Shown here: piece after piece, positions 15,850 to 24,976 of the stretch
Position numbering within the stretch: the stretch's first letter is position 1
How the letters are laid out: every line of letters starts with the position of its first letter
Assembly: GCA_903904515.1 (NCBI GenBank)
Contig: CAIVCR010000021.1
Coordinates: 1 to 40,776 of the forward strand
Reading direction: 5' to 3'
Source: an uncultured Bacteroidia bacterium
GTDB taxonomy: Bacteria; Bacteroidota; Bacteroidia; Bacteroidales; Prolixibacteraceae
Length of the DNA stretch: 40,776 nucleotides
Made by a program: the position numbers and the translations under genes
Notes under the pieces: model-generated
What the model was told of the DNA's origin: nothing
Databases searched by the model: none
What the model saw: the letters and a program-made list of their open reading frames with translations, nothing else

Positions 15850-18800
15850 TCACTCCTTTCTCACTTTAATACCTTTCAGCAGGCAAAGGTAGGCCTCCTC
15901 AAGCACCGGTTTTACCTGAATAGCATCTTCCGATGGCTTATCGGCAGAGAGGAATCTCAGTTTGATGTTGTCACCGTCCCTCATGTGGTGGACCACCCGG
16001 TCTTTTGCCGGGAATGCATCAAAATCGCTGGCTGGAATGGTATACTGCCAGACTAATCCTTCGGCAAGTTTTACCATGTTGGCCGGATTTCCGGCATAGT
16101 GAAGTTGGCCACGGTTAACCACTGCCACCTGGTTGCAGGAGCTTGAAATATCCTCAATGATATGGGTAGAGAAAATCACGACCCTTTCGCGGCTCAGCTC
16201 GACCAGCAGGTTCCTGAACCGTATTCTCTCGCGCGGGTCAAGTCCGGCTGTAGGCTCATCAACAACAAGTATGCGGGGCAGATGGAGCAGGATCTGGGCA
16301 ATTCCTATCCGTTGCTTCATTCCGCCTGAATAACCTCCAATTTTATCGTCCTTACGATCCCAAAGATGGACTGATGATAATACATATTCAATGCGCGCGT
16401 CGCGTTCCACCGGATTAGTCAGCCCTTTTAAAATTCCCTGATAATCGAGGAATTCATAGGCCGACATATTTTCGTAAGAGCCAAATTCCTGGGGCAGATA
16501 TCCTATCAGTCCCTGCAGCTCCTCACGTTTAACCTGTGTGTCGATTCCATTAATCCATACTTTGCCGTAGCTTTGCTCGTATATTCCGCAAATGACACGC
16601 ATCATGGTCGACTTACCCGCGCCATTGGGACCCAATAACCCGATCATCCCTGTTTCGATTTCGAGTGAGACCCCCTTCAATGCTTTAAAAGCATCCCGCT
16701 TGCGGCCAATAAGCGGCATCTGTTCGACTAATTTAAAGAACACCCGTCGTGACCGGGCAAAGCGACCCTGTAACCGTTCGATATTCACATTCTTGTTATA
16801 AAGCATATCGGCAGTCTTTTGAATGGAAAGGGCTAAATACCACAATATTCCAATCATAACTACTGAACCAATCGACCTCCATTTCAAATAGAAAAGGATG
16901 AGAAAGATAAGTGGCAGCAACCAAAAGATGATTGTGTATCCGCCATTAGCCAGTTGGTCCGGCCATTTTAGGCCGGATTTCTCCCCTTTATATTTAAGAT
17001 ATTCCTTTATCGGCCCCCACAGGAAAAGGGAGAAAAAGAAGATCAGATGGGCCATAATAAACATAAATAACCCATTTTTCAGGTAACTGAATGTGAAATA
17101 GAACAAGAAACCAAGTATGGGTAATTCCCATACAAAGTCATCAAAATCAATCCAGTGCCGGTAATATTTTATTTGGCCCGCTCTCTCCCTGATATTTCGG
17201 TTACCAATCCATTCGCGCTGGAACCGGCTCCCCCAGTCATAAATTTTAACCAGGTTTTGTACCGTAATATGAATCGGTTCTGCCGGATCAATAACCGACT
17301 CTTTGGCCTTGCGCAAACTGTTCATGATAAACCAGGTAGAACCTGGAACAACAAGCACAATGGCAATCATGTCGAGCATCTGCCACAGGAATGCATCGAC
17401 ACGGGTATAAATAAGAAATATTCCCAAAACCATTAATACCACCTGGATAATTCTGATTCTAAGTGACAGACCCTTCATCCAGGCAATTGCATTTTGGAGA
17501 CCAAAATAGAAGGTTGGAATAAATATCAAGGTAAGGAGCGTACTCATGCTTAGTCCCCCGATTACAGTAATGGCAAACGGGGCTCCAATAGCACCAACAT
17601 ATTCATTATCCCCCATTGCCAGCGGAAGCATGGCTACAATAGTTACAATGGCTGTAATCAGAATAGGTCGGATACGCGACATCCCTGCAAGTATTAACGC
17701 GCGCTCAGTCCGGTATCCGCGTTTTCGGAGAATATTAGTATAGTCGATAAGTATAATTCCATTATTGACCACAATACCAATCAATATGATAAACCCGATA
17801 AGGGTATTTGCACTAAAGAGTGAATTACCCGTGAGGATCAGGGCGACAAATGAACCTATCGCTGCGAGCGGGATAGAGAACATAAGCACAAACGGGGTAG
17901 CAAGTGATTCAAATACAGAGGCAAGAATCATGAAGATAAGTATAAATGCAGCCAGGATCAAAAAGTAGAAATCCTTCAGCTCATCTTCTTCATGAATCAC
18001 TTGGACGGCAACACCGGCGGGCAATTTATAACTTTCCACGACCCGGTCAACCTCCTGTCGGTAAGTTGTCAGCAACTCCTTGGAGTCCTGAGCGGCTGCA
18101 ACAAATGAAAAGGTCACCTCTATCTGCTTTTCGCGGTTAACCCGTGTAATGTTAGCTGCACCCGATGAATAAACGATTTCGCTGATACTTTGAAGTTCAT
18201 GCAGACCACCCTTTGTGTCAGGAATGGGAAGGGTACGAAGATCATAAATTGTACGGGGTTTCTTCTGTTGCTCCAGGGTTGTCCCCAGCTTGGGCATCTC
18301 CTTTATGATAATATCGTATTCATCTGTACCCTGCTTAAACTTAATATTGGTGTTCGTCTCCTTGCTAAATGAGTTTAGTTCGCCTGCGATACCAGCCAGG
18401 GAGATATTATTCTCATTCATGGTTAGAGGATGAAACCTTAGGTGGACTTCGGGACGATTGTCAGAATAACTAACCCGTACCCTGTTCATCGACTCGAGCG
18501 ATTCCAGGAAATACTGAAGATCACCAGCCACATTTTTCATCACATCAAAATCCTGCCCCTTGATTAAAATCCGTTCCTGATTCGCTCCGACTCCCAACAA
18601 TTTCATCATGCTCCCGGTTCCCCCGGAACTTTGACGCCCTCCTGCCCCGCCACCGCCACCCGAACTGGTGGTTGTTTCAGATGCATCGGCAATATCGATT
18701 ACAGCCCCGGGAATATTCTCAACCCTTTTCTGAACGTCTTCCCTAATCTGGGCTATCGTTCTTTTACTTGTCTTCTTAAAGTTTTCCTTAAGTATCACAT

Positions 18801-20604
18801 TAAGAGTCGCACTTTCGAGTTGAATATTACTCGTAATATCCTCCTTTTCAGGGATCGTATCAATCCTGCTTTCAATCTGTGATACAATTTTATCTGTTGC
18901 CTGGATGGACGATCCTACCGGCATTGTAACACTTATCCGAAATGCATTGGTTTCGACTTGCTGAAGATTATTCATACTTACTGCAAGACATAGAAATATG
19001 GTCACGAAAAAGAAGATCAATACTCCAACAATTGTTTGCGCCGGCTTTCTTAACGAGTACTTCATCAGCATCACGTATGCCTGAACCAGCTTATTCCGCG
19101 TCGAAACCACATTAAAGCTGAGATCCTTACTGCTTTTTCTCTTAAGGAAAGAATAAGCCATCATTGGAACAAGCATGACAGCCACAAATAAGGAGATGGA
19201 AAGGGTAGAGATGATCGATACTCCAATATTTTTCCCCAGAAGGGTAATCAGAAAATTACTGGAGAAAAGAAAAGGAAGAAAAACAGTCACCGTGCAGAGT
19301 GTCGAGGAAAAAACAGAACGCCACACCTCGGTGGTACCCTGGACCACCGCATCCCGGGGAGACTTTCCGAGACCCCGCAGCCGATATATATTCTCCAGCA
19401 CCACCACACTATTATCGAGCAGCATCCCTACTGCCAGCGCTATTCCTACCAGGGTCAGACTATTAATGGAGATGTCGGCACCATAGAAAAAATTGAATGC
19501 CGTGAGCACTGAAATCGGAATTGCCAGGGCTATTATAGAGACCAATTGAAAGTTTTTAAGAAATATCCAGAGGACCATTATCGCAAGCAACCCACCAATC
19601 AATGCGAGTTCCCCGATCTGGTTCAGGTTTTTCTCCATCGTATCTGCCGCATTGTTTTGCACCTTGATCTGGATATCCTTGGAGGCAAGTGTTTTATTTA
19701 ACCTGGCAATAACAGCAAGTGTGTTGTGGGACAGATCGATTAAATTGGACTGTGCATCGTTTACAAGCGTGATAGAAACTGAATTCTTCCCGTTTACCCG
19801 CGAATAGGAGGTCTCCTCCTTGGTTCCGAAATAGACTTTTGCGACATCTTTCAGCAGAATAGGCCCTGGGGCAATTACAAGGTTACCAATCTGTTTTAGA
19901 TCATCGAATTCTGAGGTCACCTGAACAACGAACTCTTTTTTAGCCTCATACACATTTCCGGCAAATGCTCTCGCCTTATAGTTCTGTGATAATTTACTTC
20001 TGATCGTTGCAGCCGTAATATGATAAGCCTGACAAACATCCATATCAAGCTGAATTTCAATCGATTTCTCATGACCACCGAACACATTGACGCCGGCTAT
20101 ACCATCGATATTCTCTAACTCTGTCTTGATTTTGAGATCTGTTATATTTCGGACCCTGTCAACATCACCGCTTCCAAGAACCTGAAGTTGCATAAACTGG
20201 TTCTTCATCTGGTTGAGATCAACCTTGACGACCGTAACCTTAAACTGTTCAGGCAGGGATGCCTTGATCTCGTCGACTTTCTCCTGAACTTTTAGATAGG
20301 TATATTTAAAATTGATATTCTTATTGAATTCAACCATGATTGATCCCTGTCGTGACTCAGCAGTCGATTCCATATTCTGGATTCCCTGAAGGGCTCCGAT
20401 GGCACCTTCCAAAGGAACAATCGCCTGGCTCTCCATATATTTCGGGTCGACCTCGAGCTGACTGGAGATCTGAACATAAAGCATCGGGAGTTCAGCATTC
20501 GGAAACAGCTCCATGGAGAGGTTTTTCCATGAAAAATATCCCATCATGCTTAGTCCGAAGAATAGCATGCTGATCAGAACCTTTCTGTTTATAATGGAAT
20601 TCAT
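15850..20604 (-). CDS. RND efflux permease fused to an ABC nucleotide-binding domain (1584 aa)
   Basis: One uninterrupted chain. Residues 1 to about 1010 are a full RND permease: N-terminal helix, LFPNAELP, porter domains, TM4 VGMLLDNSVVVLEN with Asp397, a glycine-rich loop at 647-665, and TM10 GIVVNNGIILIDY with Asn947-Asn948 where AcrB has Lys940. Two more spans follow (about 1030-1090), then a strand-like EPIHITVQNLVKIYDW (1109-1124), about 180 residues with four predicted spans, and an ABC ATPase: Walker A GPNGAGKST 1325-1333, signature YSGGMKQR with Ser1426, Walker B ILVVDEP with Asp1449-Glu1450, H-loop His1481. All ATPase residues are intact, so it should bind and hydrolyse ATP on the cytoplasmic side. 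ATGA overlap with the upstream RND gene gives translational coupling. I know no standard family with this architecture. Confidence 0.9.
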   Translation of the reverse strand: MNSIINRKVLISMLFFGLSMMGYFSWKNLSMELFPNAELPMLYVQISSQLEVDPKYMESQAIVPLEGAIGALQGIQNMESTAESRQGSIMVEFNKNINFKYTYLKVQEKVDEIKASLPEQFKVTVVKVDLNQMKNQFMQLQVLGSGDVDRVRNITDLKIKTELENIDGIAGVNVFGGHEKSIEIQLDMDVCQAYHITAATIRSKLSQNYKARAFAGNVYEAKKEFVVQVTSEFDDLKQIGNLVIAPGPILLKDVAKVYFGTKEETSYSRVNGKNSVSITLVNDAQSNLIDLSHNTLAVIARLNKTLASKDIQIKVQNNAADTMEKNLNQIGELALIGGLLAIMVLWIFLKNFQLVSIIALAIPISVLTAFNFFYGADISINSLTLVGIALAVGMLLDNSVVVLENIYRLRGLGKSPRDAVVQGTTEVWRSVFSSTLCTVTVFLPFLFSSNFLITLLGKNIGVSIISTLSISLFVAVMLVPMMAYSFLKRKSSKDLSFNVVSTRNKLVQAYVMLMKYSLRKPAQTIVGVLIFFFVTIFLCLAVSMNNLQQVETNAFRISVTMPVGSSIQATDKIVSQIESRIDTIPEKEDITSNIQLESATLNVILKENFKKTSKRTIAQIREDVQKRVENIPGAVIDIADASETTTSSGGGGGAGGRQSSGGTGSMMKLLGVGANQERILIKGQDFDVMKNVAGDLQYFLESLESMNRVRVSYSDNRPEVHLRFHPLTMNENNISLAGIAGELNSFSKETNTNIKFKQGTDEYDIIIKEMPKLGTTLEQQKKPRTIYDLRTLPIPDTKGGLHELQSISEIVYSSGAANITRVNREKQIEVTFSFVAAAQDSKELLTTYRQEVDRVVESYKLPAGVAVQVIHEEDELKDFYFLILAAFILIFMILASVFESLATPFVLMFSIPLAAIGSFVALILTGNSLFSANTLIGFIILIGIVVNNGIILIDYTNILRKRGYRTERALILAGMSRIRPILITAIVTIVAMLPLAMGDNEYVGAIGAPFAITVIGGLSMSTLLTLIFIPTFYFGLQNAIAWMKGLSLRIRIIQVVLMVLGIFLIYTRVDAFLWQMLDMIAIVLVVPGSTWFIMNSLRKAKESVIDPAEPIHITVQNLVKIYDWGSRFQREWIGNRNIRERAGQIKYYRHWIDFDDFVWELPILGFLFYFTFSYLKNGLFMFIMAHLIFFFSLFLWGPIKEYLKYKGEKSGLKWPDQLANGGYTIIFWLLPLIFLILFYLKWRSIGSVVMIGILWYLALSIQKTADMLYNKNVNIERLQGRFARSRRVFFKLVEQMPLIGRKRDAFKALKGVSLEIETGMIGLLGPNGAGKSTMMRVICGIYEQSYGKVWINGIDTQVKREELQGLIGYLPQEFGSYENMSAYEFLDYQGILKGLTNPVERDARIEYVLSSVHLWDRKDDKIGGYSGGMKQRIGIAQILLHLPRILVVDEPTAGLDPRERIRFRNLLVELSRERVVIFSTHIIEDISSSCNQVAVVNRGQLHYAGNPANMVKLAEGLVWQYTIPASDFDAFPAKDRVVHHMRDGDNIKLRFLSADKPSEDAIQVKPVLEEAYLCLLKGIKVRKE

Positions 20605-23600
20605 TCTAGTTCGTCTTGTTTCATTGGCTTGCTACTGGTCATCAGGTCGTAAACACATGGAATCACCAACAAGGTAAGTATTGTACTTGTGATCATCCCC
20701 CCGATTACTGCGTATGCCATTGGTGAACGCAATGAGGTACTCTCCCCGAATCCGAAGGTGAGCGGAAGTAATGCGATAATTGTAATAATGCTGGTCATCA
20801 GAATTGGTCGTAACCGCTGTTGGCTTCCCATTGAAATAGCGAGACGTTTTTCCATTCCTCCCCTTCTTAACTGGTTAATCCGATCAATGAGAATGATTGA
20901 ATCGTTCACTGCAATTCCTCCCAGCATAATGATACCGATAAGGGCCATAATGTTAAATGTCTGACCCATTATAAAAAAGAGCAGAATTGTTCCCACAATG
21001 GCGAAAGGGATGGTTAGCAAGACAATAAGCGGGTGTATCAAGGACTCAAACTGGCTGGCCAGAACCATGTAAACCAATACAATAGACAACAGTAAAGCAA
21101 ACTTAAGATTTGTCATCGACTCCTGTCGTTTCTGTTCTTCACCGGCCACCTTGATCGAATAATCGGCCGGCAAATCGATTGGTGCAATTTTTGTCTGAAC
21201 CTCACCTATTACCTTATCGAGAGCCTTGTTTTTATACAGTTGGGCCATGACCTTTCCAATCCGGCTCTGGTTGCGTCTGTAAATTTCAGTTGGGGCAACT
21301 GTTTGCTCAAGTTTGGCGACTTCATATAATCGGATTACAGAGGTACCATTTTTAATGATCATATCCCCAAGTGCGGCCACACCAATTTTAGGAACATAGA
21401 TTGTGATATCCCTTAACTCACCTTCCTTATCCATCTGTCCGGCTGTCTCACCTTTCAGTTTTGCAGTTACCTGGCTTACGATATCAGTCACAGCGAGCGA
21501 GTATGAACCTGCCCTGAAACGATCAACCTGGACATTTATTTCTGGGTAACCTCCCTCCATATTTGTCTGAATATTATATAATCCAGAAATATCCTTAACG
21601 GAAGTCTCCACCTGTTTGGTGATTTTTTTGATTACCTCCAGGTCTGCCCCTCTCACCTCAACCACAACTGGCGCCTCCTGCGTTCCTAGAATACTTTGCA
21701 ATGCCGTTTCATCCTGAGTAAAGGTTACCTCAAACTGTGGATTTCCGGCATACCATTTCGCAATTGCAGCAGTTACCTGCGACGCTACGTATGCCCCTTT
21801 GAGCTTAAGAATGACTTTTACCTGAGCCGTATTTTCCCCTTCATAAACGGCAGTAGCCGATGTTGTTGTTCCTGTTGAAGGACCAATTCTGGAATAGACT
21901 GATTCAACATTATCACCCAGAAGCTCTTTAATCATTTTCTCCAGTGAGCCAACGGCCGTAGAGGTTCGCTGGAGCGATGTTCCTTCCGCCATTTTCACAT
22001 TTACAGTAAACTCTTTACTGTCACTTTTAGGCATAAACTCAGAGCCGATATAAGGAACTAAAAGAAAAGACAAACCCATCAGCAGTAAAGAGGAGATTGT
22101 AATTATCCAGCGGTGCGGTAAAAGACCAGATATAAAATTCCCGTAACCGGCAAATTTAGCACCCTTAGGTGCCTGAAGCCCTTTCTTTTTGAAAAACTGA
22201 TGATACAACATCGGGATCAGGAAAATCGCGACAAACAGTGAGGAGAAATGCGAGAATGCCACTGTCCATGCCTGATCTTTAAAGAGTTCTCCGGATGCAC
22301 CATGAATATAGACAATCGGTAAGAATACCACAATAGAAGTTAATGTTGAGGAGGTGATTGCCCCGCCCACTTCGGCTGTCCCAACGATGGCCGCCTCCTT
22401 GGCTGACATTCCCAGTTCGTGGTTGCGGAATATATTCTCCATCACCACAATTGCATTGTCAACCAACATTCCCGCTCCGAGGGCAAGCCCTCCCAGGGTC
22501 ATTATATTCAACGATAAATGATTGAAATACATCAAATTGAAAGTTGCAATAATTGAAATAGGTATTGCAAGACTCACAATTAAGGTTGTGCCAATCTTCC
22601 TTAGAAAAATAAACAGGATAAGTATTGCCAGGATAATCCCGATAACCATTGTGTTCTGTACTTCATCGATCGCTGTGCGGATAAAAGTCCCCTGGTTGGT
22701 AACAAGGGTGAATTTGTATCCGGGAAGCGCTTTGGTTATGCTGACAAGTGCCTTTTGAATATCCTCAACAGCTTTAACGGTATTGTATCTGGTCTCCTTG
22801 AAGATTGACAAGGCAAGACACCGAACCCCATTAATCCGGACGATATTAACCGGTTCCTTGTTTGCAAAACTGACTGTAGCCACATCACGCAGGTAAGTAG
22901 CCGATTTTTGAGCCGTTGTGCTTCCTGCAACAGGTGACTGATACCCGATGATCAATTTTTCGAAATCCTCCTTTTGCTGAAGAAGGCTAACACCTTTAAC
23001 CACATATTGAAGCCCGGTCTCGGTAATTGTGCCACCCGAAATACTGCGGTTGTATGCCTGAATTTTCTGAGAAAGCTGATCTACAGTGACATTATAGGAC
23101 TCAAGTTTATACGGATCGGTATCAATTCTGACCTCATTTTCCTCCACACCTGAAAGCTCAACATCTGCAATTCCTTCAAGTCTGACTAATTCATTCCGGA
23201 TATAATTGGTAGCCACCTTGCGAAGCTCGTTCATGTCGGTGATAGACTCGTGCGTAAGCCCTACAATGATAACTGGCTGTGTATTTGGATCAAGCTGCGT
23301 AATTGTCAGAGCATCGATGAGGCTATTCTGGGAAAAGCTTGTGAGCGCTTTCTGAAGATCGAGGAAAGCTTCATCCATATCTTTATTCCAGGCGTATTCG
23401 ACTGTAACCTGAGCAGAACCTGTCCGCGAAATAGATGATACCTCCATCACCCCATTCTGACGGATGGCTACAGCTTCCATCTTTTCGATAAACATCTTCT
23501 CCATCTCTTCGGGAGGCCGTTCCCCAGATTTTATCTCGACAAAAATCCTTGGAGATGTAAGGTCAGGGAACAGGTCAATTCCCAATTTCTGGTACGAAAT

Positions 23601-23687
23601 TACTCCCAGGAGCAAGATCCCCATAATGGCCATTAATACTGTTACAGGATAATTGACTGCAAAAGAAGTCAGTTTTTTCATTAGCAA
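20601..23687 (-). CDS. RND efflux permease (HAE/AcrB-like)
   Basis: Inner-membrane proton-driven pump subunit of 1028 residues, the usual RND length, with TM1 near residues 13-32, a first periplasmic loop, TM2-6 (about 340-480), TM7, a second large loop and TM8-12. TM4 carries GAGMLVDNAIVVMEN with Asp410; TM10 reads GGIAVNDSIILIDR with Asn928-Asp929, lacking the AcrB-type Lys. RND pumps work as trimers with a fusion protein and a TolC-type duct; both are encoded just upstream. Together with the overlapping RND-ABC gene it could form a mixed trimer of two RND chains, as in MdtBC. The substrate is not predictable. Confidence 0.93.
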   Translation of the reverse strand: MLMKKLTSFAVNYPVTVLMAIMGILLLGVISYQKLGIDLFPDLTSPRIFVEIKSGERPPEEMEKMFIEKMEAVAIRQNGVMEVSSISRTGSAQVTVEYAWNKDMDEAFLDLQKALTSFSQNSLIDALTITQLDPNTQPVIIVGLTHESITDMNELRKVATNYIRNELVRLEGIADVELSGVEENEVRIDTDPYKLESYNVTVDQLSQKIQAYNRSISGGTITETGLQYVVKGVSLLQQKEDFEKLIIGYQSPVAGSTTAQKSATYLRDVATVSFANKEPVNIVRINGVRCLALSIFKETRYNTVKAVEDIQKALVSITKALPGYKFTLVTNQGTFIRTAIDEVQNTMVIGIILAILILFIFLRKIGTTLIVSLAIPISIIATFNLMYFNHLSLNIMTLGGLALGAGMLVDNAIVVMENIFRNHELGMSAKEAAIVGTAEVGGAITSSTLTSIVVFLPIVYIHGASGELFKDQAWTVAFSHFSSLFVAIFLIPMLYHQFFKKKGLQAPKGAKFAGYGNFISGLLPHRWIITISSLLLMGLSFLLVPYIGSEFMPKSDSKEFTVNVKMAEGTSLQRTSTAVGSLEKMIKELLGDNVESVYSRIGPSTGTTTSATAVYEGENTAQVKVILKLKGAYVASQVTAAIAKWYAGNPQFEVTFTQDETALQSILGTQEAPVVVEVRGADLEVIKKITKQVETSVKDISGLYNIQTNMEGGYPEINVQVDRFRAGSYSLAVTDIVSQVTAKLKGETAGQMDKEGELRDITIYVPKIGVAALGDMIIKNGTSVIRLYEVAKLEQTVAPTEIYRRNQSRIGKVMAQLYKNKALDKVIGEVQTKIAPIDLPADYSIKVAGEEQKRQESMTNLKFALLLSIVLVYMVLASQFESLIHPLIVLLTIPFAIVGTILLFFIMGQTFNIMALIGIIMLGGIAVNDSIILIDRINQLRRGGMEKRLAISMGSQQRLRPILMTSIITIIALLPLTFGFGESTSLRSPMAYAVIGGMITSTILTLLVIPCVYDLMTSSKPMKQDELE

Positions 23688-23734
23688 TTGCTAGTTAAAT
23701 TTATTGAGTATTTGATCGAAATTAGACTGTTAGT

Positions 23735-23885
23735 GATTTAGGCTGTAGGCTAATAGGGGTTTAGGGATTTAGGCTGTTAGGGTTAATTGTTAATCTAAAT
23801 CAAATTCCCAGTCCTTTTCCTAATAGCCTAATTACCTAAAAGCCTAAAACCTAATAGCCTAAAAGCCTACAGCCTAATAGCCTAT
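23735..23885. repeat. TAGGCT/AGCCTA repeat arrays in inverted orientation
   Basis: Between the fusion-protein and RND genes, 23741-23790 has copies of TAGGCTGT/TAGG and 23819-23885 has many copies of CCTAATAG, CCTAAAAG and AGCCTA. The two halves are complementary and can form a long hairpin inside the operon transcript (23688-23881 is otherwise gene-free). Confidence 0.75.
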
Positions 23886-24952
23886 TGATTAATAATCTTT
23901 ACCTTCGAATTATTCCGAAGCGTTTCGAAACCTTTAGTGACCACCCTTTCATTCTTTTTCAGCCCTTCAATCACCTCTACAGAAGTTTCATTCTCAAGGC
24001 CTGTTGTTATAATGCGTTCCCGTGTAGCTCCCTTCTCCACGATAAATACTGTTTTCCCTCTGTTTCCGGAAACGATAATATCCTTAGAGATAACGATCGC
24101 ACTATCGCGACGGGCAACTTCGATATCTGCTTTTACAAACATCCCCGGGCGGAGTTTTAATCCCGGATTATCGATCACTAATTTCCCTTTAAAAGTCCTG
24201 GTTTCAGTGCTTACAACAGGGGAAAGCTCATTTATCTTTGCTTTGAGCGTGTCTTTAGGCAAGGTATAATTTGTTATCGCAACATCCTGTCCAATATTAA
24301 TTGTCGAGATATTCTTTTCAGGAAGATTAATCTCCATGAGCAATTTGCTGTAATCCATCAGTGTAACAGATGCAGCATTGGCAATAACACGTGTCCCGTT
24401 AGTGACCTGAGGTAAGTCGACAATTGCTCCCCGGAAGGGAGAGATAATTTCAAACTTGGTTAATTGAATTTTTGCATTCTCATAATCTGTATTAGCCTGC
24501 GCAAGGGCAACTTCTGAATTTTTCATTTCGCGTAATGTGACACCCCCTTTTTCATAAAGAGACTTCTGCTTCTGAAACTCCAGTTCCGAAATATCCAGAT
24601 TCAACTTCTTGGTCTTAACGGCAATTGTATTCTCGGTTTCAGGATTCTCCAGCCGGATGATAACCTGCCCTTTATCGACAATGTCGCCTAATTTGAATGG
24701 GGTTCCTGTCTTAGGATTCTTACTTAAAAAATAAATGCCGGCCATTTCTGTATTCAAAGTAGTCTGACTGGCAGCTGTAGCGGTTCCCGTGGTGCTTATA
24801 AACTGAACGATAGGCTTTTTTACCACATCGGATACCGAGACCGGGATAGCGAGTTCTGTATTGACCTGACTTCCCTGATTACCGCATGCAGCCATAACAG
24901 GAATCAAGAAAACTAAAAACCATCTGCCACTTTCTTTCAATGTAAATTTCAT
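23882..24952 (-). CDS. RND periplasmic adaptor (membrane-fusion protein), lipoprotein
   Basis: HlyD/AcrA-type adaptor of 356 residues that joins the RND pump to the outer-membrane duct. The signal peptide ends in a lipobox with Cys23 (VMAAC), so the protein should be lipid-anchored in the inner membrane. After it come the beta-barrel start (VSVSDVVKKPIVQFIST), a lipoyl half motif (GDIVDKGQVIIRLENPE), a short alpha-hairpin (about 105-165), the second lipoyl half (EIISPFRGAIVDLPQVTNGT) and the barrel and membrane-proximal domains. The hairpin is short, as in many Bacteroidota adaptors. The next gene, RND, starts 194 nt downstream beyond a repeat array. Confidence 0.92.
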   Translation of the reverse strand: MKFTLKESGRWFLVFLIPVMAACGNQGSQVNTELAIPVSVSDVVKKPIVQFISTTGTATAASQTTLNTEMAGIYFLSKNPKTGTPFKLGDIVDKGQVIIRLENPETENTIAVKTKKLNLDISELEFQKQKSLYEKGGVTLREMKNSEVALAQANTDYENAKIQLTKFEIISPFRGAIVDLPQVTNGTRVIANAASVTLMDYSKLLMEINLPEKNISTINIGQDVAITNYTLPKDTLKAKINELSPVVSTETRTFKGKLVIDNPGLKLRPGMFVKADIEVARRDSAIVISKDIIVSGNRGKTVFIVEKGATRERIITTGLENETSVEVIEGLKKNERVVTKGFETLRNNSKVKIINQ

Positions 24953-24976
24953 TTTCTGGGCTATTAAAAGGGTTGA

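Noticed and set aside
15669-15869. 66-codon frame in the gap before the RND-ABC gene
   Set aside because: It runs through inverted repeats, ends in the neighbouring gene and has no family signature; the GC-rich element explains it better.
20601-20604. Possible ribosomal frameshift between the two RND genes
   Set aside because: The 4-nt overlap is an ordinary ATGA stop-start junction, and each frame encodes a complete RND N- or C-terminus.
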